Of a DNA stretch of 64,000 nt, positions 45,501 to 57,111 are shown piece after piece. Both the position numbers and the translations under genes were made by a program. Source of the stretch: Yamagishiella unicocca (lineage: Eukaryota; Chlorophyta; Chlorophyceae; Chlamydomonadales; Volvocaceae); contig BDSL01000123.1 of NCBI GenBank assembly GCA_003116995.1, positions 124,001 through 188,000 on the forward strand, in the 5' to 3' direction. The first letter of the stretch is position 1. Each line of letters opens with the position of its first letter. The notes beneath the pieces were generated by a model. It saw only the letters and a list, made by a program, of their open reading frames with translations. It did not search any database and had not been told where the DNA came from.

Positions 45501-47456
45501 GTCCCCCACACCTCTCTGCCCCCCTCCCACGCCCCCCCTGCCTCAGGCTGCAGTGTGGCCGCTGTGGCGCTGTACGAGGGTGTGCGGGTTTCGGAGATTG
45601 CTCTGCGGCCGCTGCCGAGGTGGCTGTCAGCCCCCACCGCGGGCGTCCTGACGGGCATCATCGCGTACCGCTTCCCGCAGGTACGGCGGGAGGTCGCGAG
45701 GAGCGGGGTTGGCCGAGATGCGCGAGCAAGGGGGGGATCATGTCCGCGAGGATGGTGACCATTTACCAGCCATGAAGGCCAGCCATGAAGGCAGGAAGGG
45801 TTGCCAGCTGGAGCAACGTTTTGGACGCGCTTTTGCAGCCTTGGCTTCCCTAGCTGTTGGTAGAGTTGGATGGTGCCACCACCATGGCTGTTTCCCTCCC
45901 GCCGCCACCTGAACCCCGCGCAGGTCCAATACGGCTACGTGAACCTGGAGGAGATCTTCCGTGACTCTACCGGCATGAGCGCCGCCGACCTGACCGCGCT
46001 GCTGACAGCCAAGATCGTGGCCACGTCGGTGTGCGTGGGAGGCGGCCTGGTGGGGGGCCTCTTCGCGCCTTCGCTGTTCCTGGGCGCCCTGGTGAGCGGA
46101 GGGGTGGGGGGTAGCGCTAGCGCGGGGGGGGGGGGGGAGGCGGCGGGGGGTATCGGAAGGTTGGAGTATGTTTGGGGGAGTGCAGCTGCCAGCTGCTGCG
46201 CTACCGATACGGGCAGGCGGTACATGCAGTCGCGAAAGGCGTTTGCGCCTTTATGAGTCACAGAGGTGCGCAGGGCTTCGCGCTGGCCAAACACCCTTCC
46301 CCCCCTCCCACCCCCCCTTCCTCTCCCTCCTGCCTGCCCGCCTCCTCCCCCTCTTCCCCCCTCTCCCTCGAAACCCCCTCCCTCCCCCCTCCCTCTCCCT
46401 CCCTCCTGCCTGCCCGCCTCCCTGCCTGCCCGCCACGCCAGGTGGGTGACGTGATGGGTCACTTCGTGGCCGGCCCCTGGGGCCTGGCGGACCCCACCTC
46501 GCTGGTGGTGGTGGGCGCTGCAGCCGTGCTGGGCGCCTCCTGCCGCGCGCCCCTCACCGCCATCGCCCTCATGGTGGAGATCACCCGGGACACCGGGCTG
46601 CTGGTGCCGCTGCTGTCGGCCATCGGAGTGGCGTCCCTCTTCACCGACTACCTGGAAGGCATCTTCTCCAAGCGCCTGGAGCAGGTGCGGCAGGACTGGC
46701 AGGGCAGGGGGCCGGGATCTGATGACAGTGTACGGCAACAGTGGACGCAGCCCCACCTCGTGTGGTGCCACCGGATGTTGCCGCCGGAGCTCCAGGTTGC
46801 TTGGGTACCTTCTTCGCCTGCCTCAACTTGCCCCGCGCCGGCCCAGTCCCCCCTGCCCATCCGAGCCTTCCCCCGACCGCACCCTGCCGTGTCCGCCTCC
46901 CCCCCCATGAAACCCTAAACCCCTCCCTCCCCCCCCCAGGCCCTGGTGGAGCTGTACCTGCGGGAGAAGGCCTTCTTCTGGGCCGCAAGCCTGGTGCAGC
47001 CGCCCGACTCGGGGGCGGGAGACGGAGTCAAGACGGGTACGCGTGGGGAGGGAAGGGAAGGGGGCCGAGTGTGCAACAGACCTCGGGATGAGGTTGTTTG
47101 GGCGGCGGTTCCGTCTATAACCTTTGGCGAATCCTCCGCGCTCTAAAACCCAAAGCCTCGTCGCAATGCTCCCTTCCAAAACCCTAACACCGTCCGTTGC
47201 CCCCCTCCCTCGGGCCCCGCCTCCTCTCACCCCCTCCGCAGTGGAGGACGTGTTGGGCACCCGCGCCAACCTCTACGTGCGCCACACGCTGCCGCTGGCC
47301 CAGGCCAAGGCCGCCATGGCCACCAAGGGCTCCTCCGCGGCGGTCGTGGTGGACGACAACTTCTCCCCGCTGGGGGTGGTGTACCTGGAAGACGTGGAGG
47401 CGGAGCTCATCAGGCAGAGGCTCATGAACGAGCCGGACGCCAACTTCAACAGGTAG
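42549..47456 (+). CDS. CLC-family chloride channel/transporter with C-terminal CBS domain, 932 aa
   Basis: Nine exons: 42549-43906, 44151-44461, 44760-44956, 45191-45266, 45547-45680, 45924-46091, 46442-46684, 46940-47036, 47242-47456. All are GT-AG and the phases close exactly. The first ATG gives MAFSLAPSPGH and an Arg/Ser/Ala-rich start, suggesting a plastid transit peptide. Residues 1 to about 390 are low-complexity. The channel core follows, with LGSGASLGPEAPSVELG (gating-type Glu at residue 522) and GGGLVGGLFAPSLFLGA (the G-x-F-x-P motif, about 730-745). Residues about 863-925 form a CBS domain (AAVVVDDNFSPLGVVYLEDV). The first GSGIPE-type selectivity motif is absent, as in plant CLC-e/CLC-f relatives, which suggests a thylakoid or envelope member. 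It would move Cl- or a similar anion. Introns hold pyrimidine-rich repeats (44620-44700, 46300-46440). Confidence 0.95.
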
Positions 47457-47698
47457 TACCGACAGTGCAGCGGCGCAGTCGCAGCGGCGCAGTGGCAGCG
47501 GCAACAGTAGGGTCAGGGCAGAAACTAAGGGTATACCTAGGAAGGGGGCAACCAAGGGAGCCGGCTGGCCGGGTGACTGCGGAGCAAGGACGGAGGCGCG
47601 GCGGTGTGGAAGCGCACAGTTGGGGGTTGGAGGCGGGTGGGCGGGTTCGTTTGGACGAGCGAAGTGAGCATGTTCAGAGCAGAGAGGAATGTACGGAA

Positions 47699-47703
47699 TG
47701 TAA
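47699..47703 (+). terminator. TGTAA poly(A) signal of the CLC gene
   Basis: Lies 243 nt after the TAG at 47454-47456. A second TGTAA occurs at 47819-47823 and may be an alternative site. Confidence 0.65.
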
Positions 47704-47823
47704 TCCTGGAGGCGGCAGGGGTGCTGGCGGCGGTCGTGGCCGTGGCCCAGTGGCTGCACCCACACCCACTACCTCTGAAGGGGCGAGCGGAGGGATTCCA
47801 AGGGTGAGCCGCCGCCGATGTAA

Positions 47824-50532
47824 CATGATGTGACGATGTACGGTATAACCATGAAAGCAAGGCGGAGGGGGGCTCGTGTTGTTGGTGACGTCTAACGCGG
47901 CCGGCATGGTGTGAGGCGTCAGGCACCTTCTCGATCGATCGAGGAAGGAGTGGGTCATCGCAGGAGGCAGGAGGGCAGGGAGGGGTCGACCGCAGGGAGG
48001 GGCCACGAACGAACGAGGCGGCGGAGCGAGCCGCATTCCCCATGTCGGTAGCTCCGCCCGTTGTTGCGTTGGGTTGCTGCTGCAGCGGCAGCAGCAGAGA
48101 CTGCGGCAGCTGCGGAGACTGCTACTGCCGCCTGCAGGTGGGTGCGGCCTGGTCCTGCAGGCTGGCGGGAACAGCGCCGTTGACGTGGCGGTGTGGTGGT
48201 GTGGCGGTGTGGTGGTGTGGTGTGGAGCATACCCCCGTGTGTGCATTTCCGCCCCGGCGCAACGCGGGTGGTGGGGCTGCAGGGAGGGCGGCCGGCGTGG
48301 TGTTGTTGGTGTTTGCATGGCCGCTTGCGCGAGCTTGCCTCTGGGCATGTGGCCCAAGAGGGTGCGTACGGTAAACGTTGCGGAGACGTTGCGTGTACTG
48401 CCGTCGCGGCGATGGGTGGTTGCGGTGCCGTTGGCGGTGGTGGTGGTGGGGCCTTATGACTGGGCGTTACGATATGCTAGGGCTCATCGCCCTCACCTCT
48501 TGTGGGGCGATAGCGAGCGTGAGCTTAAGGCATTGTCGACATGGCGCACACACTTGTACCCGGCTGCATCCAGCAAGCCTCCGCCCCTCCGACGTTTTTG
48601 TTACCCTACCTCGCCGCCGAGCGCGGGGGCAAGCTGGATGTCGCCTGCCACACGCGAGCTGTCAAAGCTGTGTTCTTATCTGCAGTCTGATGCTGCGGGC
48701 GCGAGGGGCGGAGGAGGGTCGACCCGCTGCGAGAACGTTGGCAGGTGCCGCCGCGCCGCTATTAGCGGCGTCCGCTAACGTTTGGTACCGTGCAGTGCCG
48801 TGGTAGTGGTGGTGGTGTCAGCGTAGTGGTGTGGAGCGGCAGCTGCGGAAGAAATCGATTGAGGCGCCGGTGTGGTCCCGGCCTGGACTCAAATGTGGCG
48901 CGACCTGTTGAGGCACGGTGTCACGGTGACCTGTCAGGACCTCTACTAGAAACATACCGCAAGAGGTGCAAGGTTGGCCTCTTTTCTAGGGGAGGCCAAG
49001 CAAAAATATAGATTTAATGTTTCAGTGCCTCTTCTCTTCCGTCTTATGGTATCTGCTGGCGGCTGGCGATGCGGCCCAGTTGGGGGGCGTCTTCTCCCAG
49101 CTCAGCTGTCGCGTCCAGTGTGAGTGTGTGTAGTGTATCAGGGGGGTTGAGGTGGCGGCGCCCGGGTGCTTGTCCAAACGGTAATAGTTGCGTCCGGCCT
49201 CATGGTGGGGCGTCTGGGTCATAGGGTTTTAGAGGTCGGCCAGCCTCAAAACTCCCGTGAATCGGATGTGTAGGTGCAATAACAGAGCTGTGAGTCGGCC
49301 CTTGGGCAGCCTCTCGGTGGCAAGGTCATGGGGGCGGCATCCAAAGGTCTTGGCCCTGGCTTCGGAAGACGTGTATGCAGCCGGTATCAGCGTATGATGG
49401 GCAGCCGCTGCCGCCACCAGCAGACAGGAACAGCTCAGACGAGCGGAGTGTTGTTTTGCGAGCTGCTTGGCTTGCGTTGGGACCATAAGTTTGGGCAGCA
49501 GCACCAGCTGTACCCACCATGGAACGTACAAGGGGCTGCCCATAGGTGTGGACGATTGGGAAGTGACTTTATTTAGGCAAGATAAGGAAAGAACCACCTG
49601 TCCCGACCTGTCGGGGATACGACAAGAGGCCGCCAGGCGAGGCGATCAAACTTTGATCATCAAAGGGATGGCACACTGCGGCGCAGGCACGCGGCAGTGG
49701 TCATACGGGAATAAGCACGTTCCGCAGCATCCTCCCACCCATCCACGGGTCTTCCTCGAACCCCTCCATCCACCCACCCCTCCATCCACCCGCTTTCCCA
49801 GCTGCGCCTCCTGGGCAGAGCCTCTGCGACACGCAGGTGACCAGCAGCTCGTGCGCCCGACGCACGGCGCCAGGGAAGATACAAAACCACGACAGCCAAG
49901 ACGCTCAGCTGGTGCCGGCAATAGCCCCACGTGGAATTATTATAAGCTTACGATATCATATCATAAAAGAGGTGATGCAAGACAACAAAGCAACACCACG
50001 GCGGCCACACATGAGTATTAACGCGCTGATTCCGAGCACTAAGCAGCACGGCTGCTGCTCCTCCCCGGCAGGCCTTACCTACGCATCTACCAGCACGCAC
50101 CACCATTTTCGGAAGTTAAAAGCCGGAATTGGGAGACGAAAAGGGGGCCACAATCGGGCCGGGCTGCCTCCCCCCGATATGCGAGTGACAGACGTACGAG
50201 CCAGGTTCACGAAGCGCCGCCGTACAACATCAAAAATCACGAGCAATACCGATGCACAACCGTTTAGCAGTATGCGAAAACACCCGCAACACTCGAGCGT
50301 CACATCCTCCGCATGGCTCTGCCCCCCCCCGCCCCGCGCAACCCGACGCAGCATGCTCCTCCTTCTCCTCCTTCCCTTCCTCTCCTCCTGTGCAGGCTCG
50401 TGTTTATTTCTCTTCCCTCCCTTCTCCCCCCTCCATCCTTCCCCCCTCCCTCCAAACTCCTTACCTCAGCCTTCACCTGCCCCCTTGCCCCCTGCCGCTG
50501 CCCCCCTCCCTCCCTCCGCCCAGCCGTGTCCC
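47824..50532. other. Gene-free space between convergent CLC and kinase genes
   Basis: Frames of up to 248 codons exist on both strands, but none has splice sites, a start context or a recognisable product. GTGGTGTGGCGGTGTGG-type simple repeats at 48185-48225 account for some of them. The kinase 3' UTR should take the right part; no minus-strand TGTAA was found in it. Confidence 0.45.
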
Positions 50533-53500
50533 TCAGGCAGCCGTCACCGGCGTCCTGACCACCGCCCCTTCGGGGGGCAGTGAGGGGCTCTCCGGGTCCA
50601 GCTGGGTCCCGTTGGCCCCCCCTGGAGCCAGCCCTTCCAGCAGCACATCCTTGTGCGCCAGCGCCTCGAACATAGCGGGGTGCGCGGACCAGCCCCTGGA
50701 GCGGTGGAGGGGGAGGGGGTATGGGGTGGGGTGGGGGGGCATGAAAAGGGGGGTATGAGGTGGGGGGGGGCATGAAAAGGGGGGATTATGAGGCGCGGGG
50801 GGAGCCCGAGGCCGGCTGTCAGAATGAGGATGTGGGGGGGGAGAAAGAGGAGAGTGGATCCGTGAGATCCGTGGATAGCTGAGGATGGACTCCGTCAAGC
50901 TGGGGGTGGGCGTGGGTCCGAACCCCAAACGCCCCCCTCCCGCAAGCCAGCCCCACCTGGGCAGCATCGCGTCCTCGAAGTTGTTGTACATGGAGGGGTC
51001 GCAGGACGGCACGGGCGACAGCTGGGGCGCATGCGGGCCGTCGAAGCGGCGCGGCGGCATCGTGGCGGCGTGCTGCATCTCCGGCAGCGCGCTGATGAGC
51101 GCCAGCTTGTCCATGCCGGCAGCTCCCGACTTGGCGCCCCCGCTGATGCGCCCAAACAGACCCCCGTCCGCGCTGGGCCGCCCAAAGGGTTTGCCGTCGC
51201 CACTGCGCCGCGCGAACTGCGGCTTGCCGCCTGCGTCTTCGTAGCTGCAGCAAAGCGAGGAGCGCGCGAACATGCCGCCGCTGTCCATACAGCCCGAGGA
51301 GGACTCCCGGCTGTGGTTCGACTCGCTGCGATGGAGGGGAGGGGAGGGGAGGGGGGGAGGAAGCGAGGAACAGCTGGTTGGGGCCGGGCTGGCGGAGTGA
51401 GGGCGCGAGCGACACGTGGCGGCACCTGGCCGCAACCCCTTCCGTCCGGCGCAAGGGCCCCCGTCCCCCCACAAAGACAGCTTAGCGGTTAACTGACGCC
51501 CGGCACTCCAGCCCCCGATCCCTCCGCCCGCACGGCCACCCGACCCCAACCTGGGGTGCCACCTACCCACCTAGCCACCCCTCCGCCCAGCCAGCCAGCC
51601 CTGCCACCCACCCCTTGAGTATCATGCGGCGCTTATCCAGCGCCTCCAGGAAGGCGTGCTGGCTGGCGCCTTGGGGCCGCTGCGCGTGCATGGCGTAGCG
51701 CAGCCCGTGCAGCCGCCTGGGGGGAGGGCGGGGGCGGGGCCGAGGGGGTGAGAGGAGGCCCGTGGGTCGGCACTTGTGACCCAACGGCGAGGGCGGGCCG
51801 CGGGCGAAGGAGGTGAGCAAGGGGGCGAGGTGGCGACCCCCCAGCAACCTACTCTACCTGACCCTCATGCGACCGCCGGGGCCCGGGCCCCGCCGCCCCG
51901 CCTACCACGCGCCGCAGCACACCCGCCCTAGGCAGCACCATACGACACACCACCACCACCACCACAGCAGCAGCAGCAGCAGCTGCGCACGGGCGCCCTG
52001 CCAGGGCGGTGCACTTCAGTGCGGTCTTCAGTGCGGTCCTCAGTGCGGTGCGGTCCCACCCACCTGATCTTCGCGAGGTCGCGCATGCGGCGGCGCACGT
52101 CCTCGCCCATCTCGCGGTGCGCGTCCGCGTTGCTGTCCACTGCGGTGATGAAGGGGTGCCGCAGCACCGCCATGCAGGTGGGGCGGTGGAGGGGGTCGTC
52201 GGACAGCATCAGGAGGAGCAGCTCGCGGGCGGCGGCGGAGAGGGCGAGGAAGCTGGGGGCGGGGGGGGGAGGGACGGCGCCCAGGGGGGGTGGGAGGGGA
52301 GGGGGAGGGGGACGCGGGGAAGGGGGGGAGCAGCTGCGGGGTGAAGGAGGAGGAGCAACCGGGAGGCAACCTGCGCCCTCCCCTCTGCTGCTACAGCTCT
52401 AGCTACACTGCAATAGCTGCAGCTACAGCCGCTCACCGCTCGTCCTTCAGTCCGGGCGCGTCGTTGATGGACCTGCGGGCGGGAGTGGTGGTGTACGGCG
52501 AAAGGGGGGGGTATAAGAGAATTCGCGAATCCACGGCCGAAAGGGGGGGGGTGAGGCCGTTGTATGCCACCTGCCATTGCGCAGCCCAAGCAGGTCGTGA
52601 CCCCAATACACATGTACTTCCCCCCCCCTGGCTTCCCGGCAGCACCCGAAGCCCGCGGCCCACCCCCGCCTCCGGGGCCCTGCGTCTGCGATCGGCACAC
52701 CCTCCCTCCTCGGCCTCCTCACTTGTTGCAGTAGGTCATCTTCCGAATGTCGATACCGCTGTGGGGCTTGCGGCCTGCAGCGGGTGGGTGCGGGGTGCGG
52801 GGTGCCGCCAAGTGGTGGGGAGCGGGAGGGGGATCAAGCAGGGCAAGGGGGAAAGAAACACGTACATACGACAAGCCAGGGGAGGGGTCGCAGTGCGGCG
52901 GCTAGGATGGCGAGGGGGAGAGGGAGACTGCCGCTGAGGGGTGGTGAGCGGGCGACGGGTGACCCGCGGGTCGCACCTGTGAGCATGATGAACAGCACCA
53001 CGCCCAGCGAGTAGATGTCTAGGGCCATCTGTGACAGGGTTGGAGAGGAAGGGGGAGCGAAGGGGACGGAGGAGGCAGAGGCGGCCGGGGCTGGAGAGGG
53101 GCGCCAACCGGGCTCGGGAGAACCCGCAGGCGAGATGAGCGCGTTGGGTACCCTAAACCCAGAGCATGGCAAGGGGGCGACGTGACGTGTAGGATTGGTG
53201 CTAGTGTCAGGTCGCCTGGCGGACAGCTGGCCTAACCAATTAACCAACTAGCTCCTCCAGTCCACGTACCGTGTGGGGTTTGTCGTTCCATATCTCTGCG
53301 GCGTTGGGGGCCCGAGGGCAGGGGAGGCGCGGCGGGGAGCAGAGCGACAGCCCGGTCAGTCGGGACGCGGCGGGGCAGGGTTGACCTTGGAGGCAAGGCG
53401 ACGTGGGGGCAAGGCGACGTGGGGGCAAGGCGGCGGGGAGGCACCATGCAGTGGCCCCCTCGCGACACGAGCAGCCCAGCAGCAAGCAGCCCAAAGACAG

Positions 53501-55827
53501 TAGCACCACTCGCCCTCGTAGCCGCCCACGCAGCAACCCGAAAGCTCCAACCCCCAACCGCCAACCACTACCTGCGCCCTCCCCACCTGGTGCCACGAAG
53601 CCTGGAGTGCCCACGCAGCCGACGACAGGCTGCGGGAGGGAGGAGGGGGTTGGGTCGTGTGTGTATGTACGGCATGGGCGCGGAAAGGAGGGTGGATGCA
53701 GATGCGCGGACGGCGGTGTGTGTTTGTGTCTTCTAGGTTGGGCTGATGGGCCGTGGGATAGGTGGCGCCGAGAGGTGCACGATGGCGCAGCCTGCCGGGG
53801 TGCCAGCTCCGAAGCCGAGCCCCCAAGCCCTCACCTTTTCGGGGTCGTACAGCGCCGCCATGCCCAGATCGATCACCTTGACCCGCAGCGGCCGCCCCTC
53901 CGCCTCGAACTCCTCCACGGGGCTCGTGAACCTGGGCACGGCACGGCCCGGCGGTGGTTGGCGGTTGGGAGCCGAGGCGCCGGCAGCCGGCCATCCGCGC
54001 CCTTGCTGGCTACATATCGTGCCTCCCATCCGGCGGCAATGGGCCCCCGCCCCAAAGATTGGTGCTTTACCCTGGACCCTTTCATCCTCTACCCCACTCC
54101 GCTCCCCCCCACTCCGCGCCCCCCCACTCCGCTCCCCACTCCGCCTCCAGGCCGCTCACATGATGTTCTCGGGCTGCGGGGGGGCCGCAGGAGGCGGAGG
54201 CGGCAAGAGGCGGGGGGGGGGGGCGCGGAAGGTCAGGGAGGAGGAGATCACGTGAGACCCCGTGGCGGCGCCGTACACGTGTCGCCCCCCACGTGGGACC
54301 CCGCAGGGCGATCGTGTCCCCCGTGCGGCCGCACTGCGCTGCGCTGCACTGCAGCAAGCGCACAAGTAGACCCGTGGGTCGCGTATCCCGGCATGCGGCT
54401 GCCCCCCCCCCGTCTCACCCCCCACACCCACACGTGCATCAAACAAGCATTCCCTTGCGTGCCAAACGCGAGCTTCCACACTAACGCCCCCCCCACACAC
54501 GCACCTTGATGTCCCGGTGTACGAGGTTGAGGTTGTGCAGGTAGGAGATTGCGGAGACAATCTGCGAGTCAACAGCCGCGGAGGGGCTGAGGGTTCAAGC
54601 TGAGCCATGCGGCATCAACTGGCTGCGAAGGGACCGGAACAGCCATGCGGGAGAGCGATGAGGGCGGCGTTGGTTCGACCTAAAACCCTAAAACCCTGCC
54701 GCCCCCGCCGTCACCCCCACCTGCGCGAACAGCTTGGCGGCCTCCGCCTCGTTGTACTTCTTGACCTTGTGGATGTGCTCGAACATCTCACCCTGCAGGG
54801 ACGTGCGAGCGCGGGGGGGCGCCGCAGCAACATGGGGGGAGTTGGGGGCCGGGGACGATGCGGACTCAAAGGGTGGGGCCCAGCTGGGTCGGGCCGCGAG
54901 CCCCCTGCTGCCGCCTCCGGGTGCCGTACACGGGCGCACCCCGGTGATGTACTCGAGCGCCATGACGAGCCAGTCAGTGGTGTGGGTGGTTGCCGTACAC
55001 TTGATGAGGTAGGGGCAGTCCAGGTTGCGCAGGTACTTGGCCTCGGCCAGCAGCGTGGCCACCTGGGGGGGGAGGAGGAGGTGGAGGGGGCAGCAGTGGT
55101 GGTAGTGGCACATGTGTTGAGGGGTGAGGGAAGTGAGGGAGGTCCCCTCCCGGCTTGAGATGCAATGGCTCCTGCACTGATCCTCCGCGCTGTCGTCAGC
55201 TCCCTCTTTTTGGAGGCAGGCAGCGTGTTGCTCACTGGCCGCCAGCCAACGCTATTGCGTGTACGGCAGTTGCTGCCGGGAATCTTACTGCGCTCCCACC
55301 CACCTCCGCAGCCCTGGCTCAACGAACCCACCCCCCATCCCATCCCATGCACACGCCGCCTCGCCCTGCCCACCTCCTCCGGCTCCAAGTCCGCGTGGGT
55401 CAGCTGCACCACCTTCAGCGCCACCGTCTCCCCGGTCTTCTTGTGCTCTGACAGCCAGATCTCTGAGAAGCCGCCCTGCAGGGGGAGGGGGGTGAAGGAG
55501 GGGGGCAGGGTGGGATGGAGGATGCGAGCGGTGGGATAGGGGGAGGAGGTGCGTCGGGTTGTTAGTGCGCCCGGGAGCAAACCCCATGAATCATCCTTCA
55601 GGATGCCGCAGCCGCATGCTTGGGGGTTTGGAATCTAAGGGCAAGCGCAGGTTTCGGGGCTGTTGGGTCAGCGTCTAACGCCGACCCGAAGGCGGGAGGG
55701 GGGAATGAGGTGGCAGGCGCACGAAACGGCTCACCTTCCCAACCTGCTTTTTGAGTGAATACTCCTTCACCAAAGGGATTTTCCGCCAGTCGGTTGGCGG
55801 CCTGGAGTACGAAGGGTGGGAGAGCAT
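50533..55827 (-). CDS. CAMK-like serine/threonine protein kinase, 530 aa, 16 exons
   Basis: Exons: 55827-55735, 55475-55374, 55062-54940, 54792-54721, 54561-54505, 54173-54160, 53931-53835, 53629-53587, 53295-53270, 53028-52977, 52774-52723, 52472-52437, 52252-52064, 51716-51612, 51325-50957, 50695-50533. Every junction is GT-AG and the phases close to 530 codons plus TGA. The start MLSHPSYSRPPTDW fits directly before the Gly-rich loop VGKGGFSEIW. Landmarks: VALK (Lys52), helix-C Glu72, HRDIKPEN (145-152), DLG (175-177, instead of DFG), GTPGFVAPE (193-201), DIYSLGVVLF (213-222), and RPT at 279-281 before HPFI. The kinase domain spans about 24-292. The remaining 240 residues are Ser/Gly-rich with no recognised domain or EF-hands, so it is not a CDPK. 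Two exons are tiny (14 and 26 nt). Substrate unknown. Confidence 0.95.
54679..54697. repeat. Short interstitial telomere-like repeat in a kinase intron
   Basis: CCTAAAACCCTAAAACCCT is 2.4 units of CCCTAAAA, the complement of the Chlamydomonas-type telomere repeat TTTTAGGG. It lies in the intron between the fourth and fifth exons. Confidence 0.6.
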
Positions 55828-56843
55828 TACGCGCACCAAGGGATGAAATGAGGTTACGGGATTACCATAAGCGCATGCCTGCTATGAACTCGCTTCCTGT
55901 ACGAGCTGCTCGGAAGCGTTGCGCCATTTGGCTGCTTGTAAGTCATCTCGCAGTCTCAAGTCGCTTACTTTATCGGCTTCGGAGGCTCTGCCGGCGTCGC
56001 CAACTTCTCCACTTTATTTTTCTTTACTGTCTCTATTGTAGGCTCAGTCAAGCCGACCAGGCCGCAGCAGATTGCTAGCCAACCCGGCATATTGGGCGGC
56101 TTATTTACCGGTTTGGTGCTCATTACGCGTACGTCGTTGCCAAAAGCAACGCGTCACTGCGCCTACTAATACTGTTGTTCACGATGGCGAGCAATACGCG
56201 TGATGTATGGACGTAAATAAAATGAGCAGGGCTTTGGGCTCTGGGTGTAAGCGTATAGACAGACAACATAAACTCCTGGGTACTCCGATCACCTCCTGCT
56301 TTAGAGACGGAGACCGTCGCAAATGTTCAATGTTCAGTTCAGCGGTAACTGACCAGCAGTACAGTGGTTGCGATGGTGAGCTTCCTTCGTACATTATGAC
56401 TTCTCCTGGTGCGCATACTTAACCTCACTGACTTGCACGTCGGCGATCCTACGTTTCGCTTCCTCGAGAAATCGCAAAAATCCTTTCCGCTGCTGCAAGG
56501 ATGGGCCGTATATGTTGCTTGGCAAATTGCGAAGTACCAAAGCTTAGTATGCCGCACTGTAGCGAGTTTGCCAGGAAGAGAGCTATGTCGGTCAGATGTC
56601 GCTGGTCGGGCTGTGCAAGGTCGGTCTGTCACCTTTGATAGCTTACTCAAGGTCCATCCGAAAAAATTCAATTTCGAATTCTCCGTGGTTGCGTAAATGG
56701 CGCCATCGCAGCCTCCCCAAGGCTCGCAAATCATATCGTGCTGGGCACCTCATAACACTGTCTACAGCGAACAATCCAAGCCGGGACGGTTGCCGCTGCC
56801 GCGGTACGACAGTACGAGGCTGGTTTGCTGGCCCCCTCGGCAC
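55828..56843. other. Kinase upstream region; no gene seen
   Basis: It should contain the kinase promoter and 5' UTR and the terminator region of the zinc-finger gene. A plus-strand frame at 56409-56696 begins VRILNLTDLHVGD but has no ATG or supporting structure (see rejected items). Confidence 0.4.
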
Positions 56844-56848
56844 TTACA
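56844..56848 (-). terminator. TGTAA poly(A) signal of the PARP-type zinc-finger gene
   Basis: TTACA on the plus strand (TGTAA on the minus strand), 264 nt after the TAG at 57112-57114. Confidence 0.6.
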
Positions 56849-57111
56849 ACGCCCTGGTGGTGCCCCGCCTCACTCCTGGCCTCACGGCGCGCGCGTGTTC
56901 GCGTCGGGCCGCAGCGGCCTGTTGCTTGCCCCCTCCCAAAGTCCCAGCTCCCAGCTGCGTGGTCAACTCATCAAGCAAATAAAGTAAGTCCAACACGTCC
57001 TGTCCATACCCGCCCTCAGGCAACAACGCTCTTCCCACTTGTCCGCAATTACGCCTACGCAGTACACAGTACTCCTCCCAGGTCGTCAGCTCCCGCCGCC
57101 GACGCCCCCTG

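Noticed and set aside
48074..48778. 234-codon plus-strand ORF downstream of the CLC gene
   Set aside because: It starts in CAG/CTG-rich simple sequence, has no introns where neighbours have many, and shows no recognisable domain.
56409..56696. Plus-strand frame starting VRILNLTDLHVGD, like a metallophosphoesterase N-terminus
   Set aside because: No ATG, no further phosphoesterase motifs, no splice sites, codon use unlike neighbouring exons. Most likely chance.
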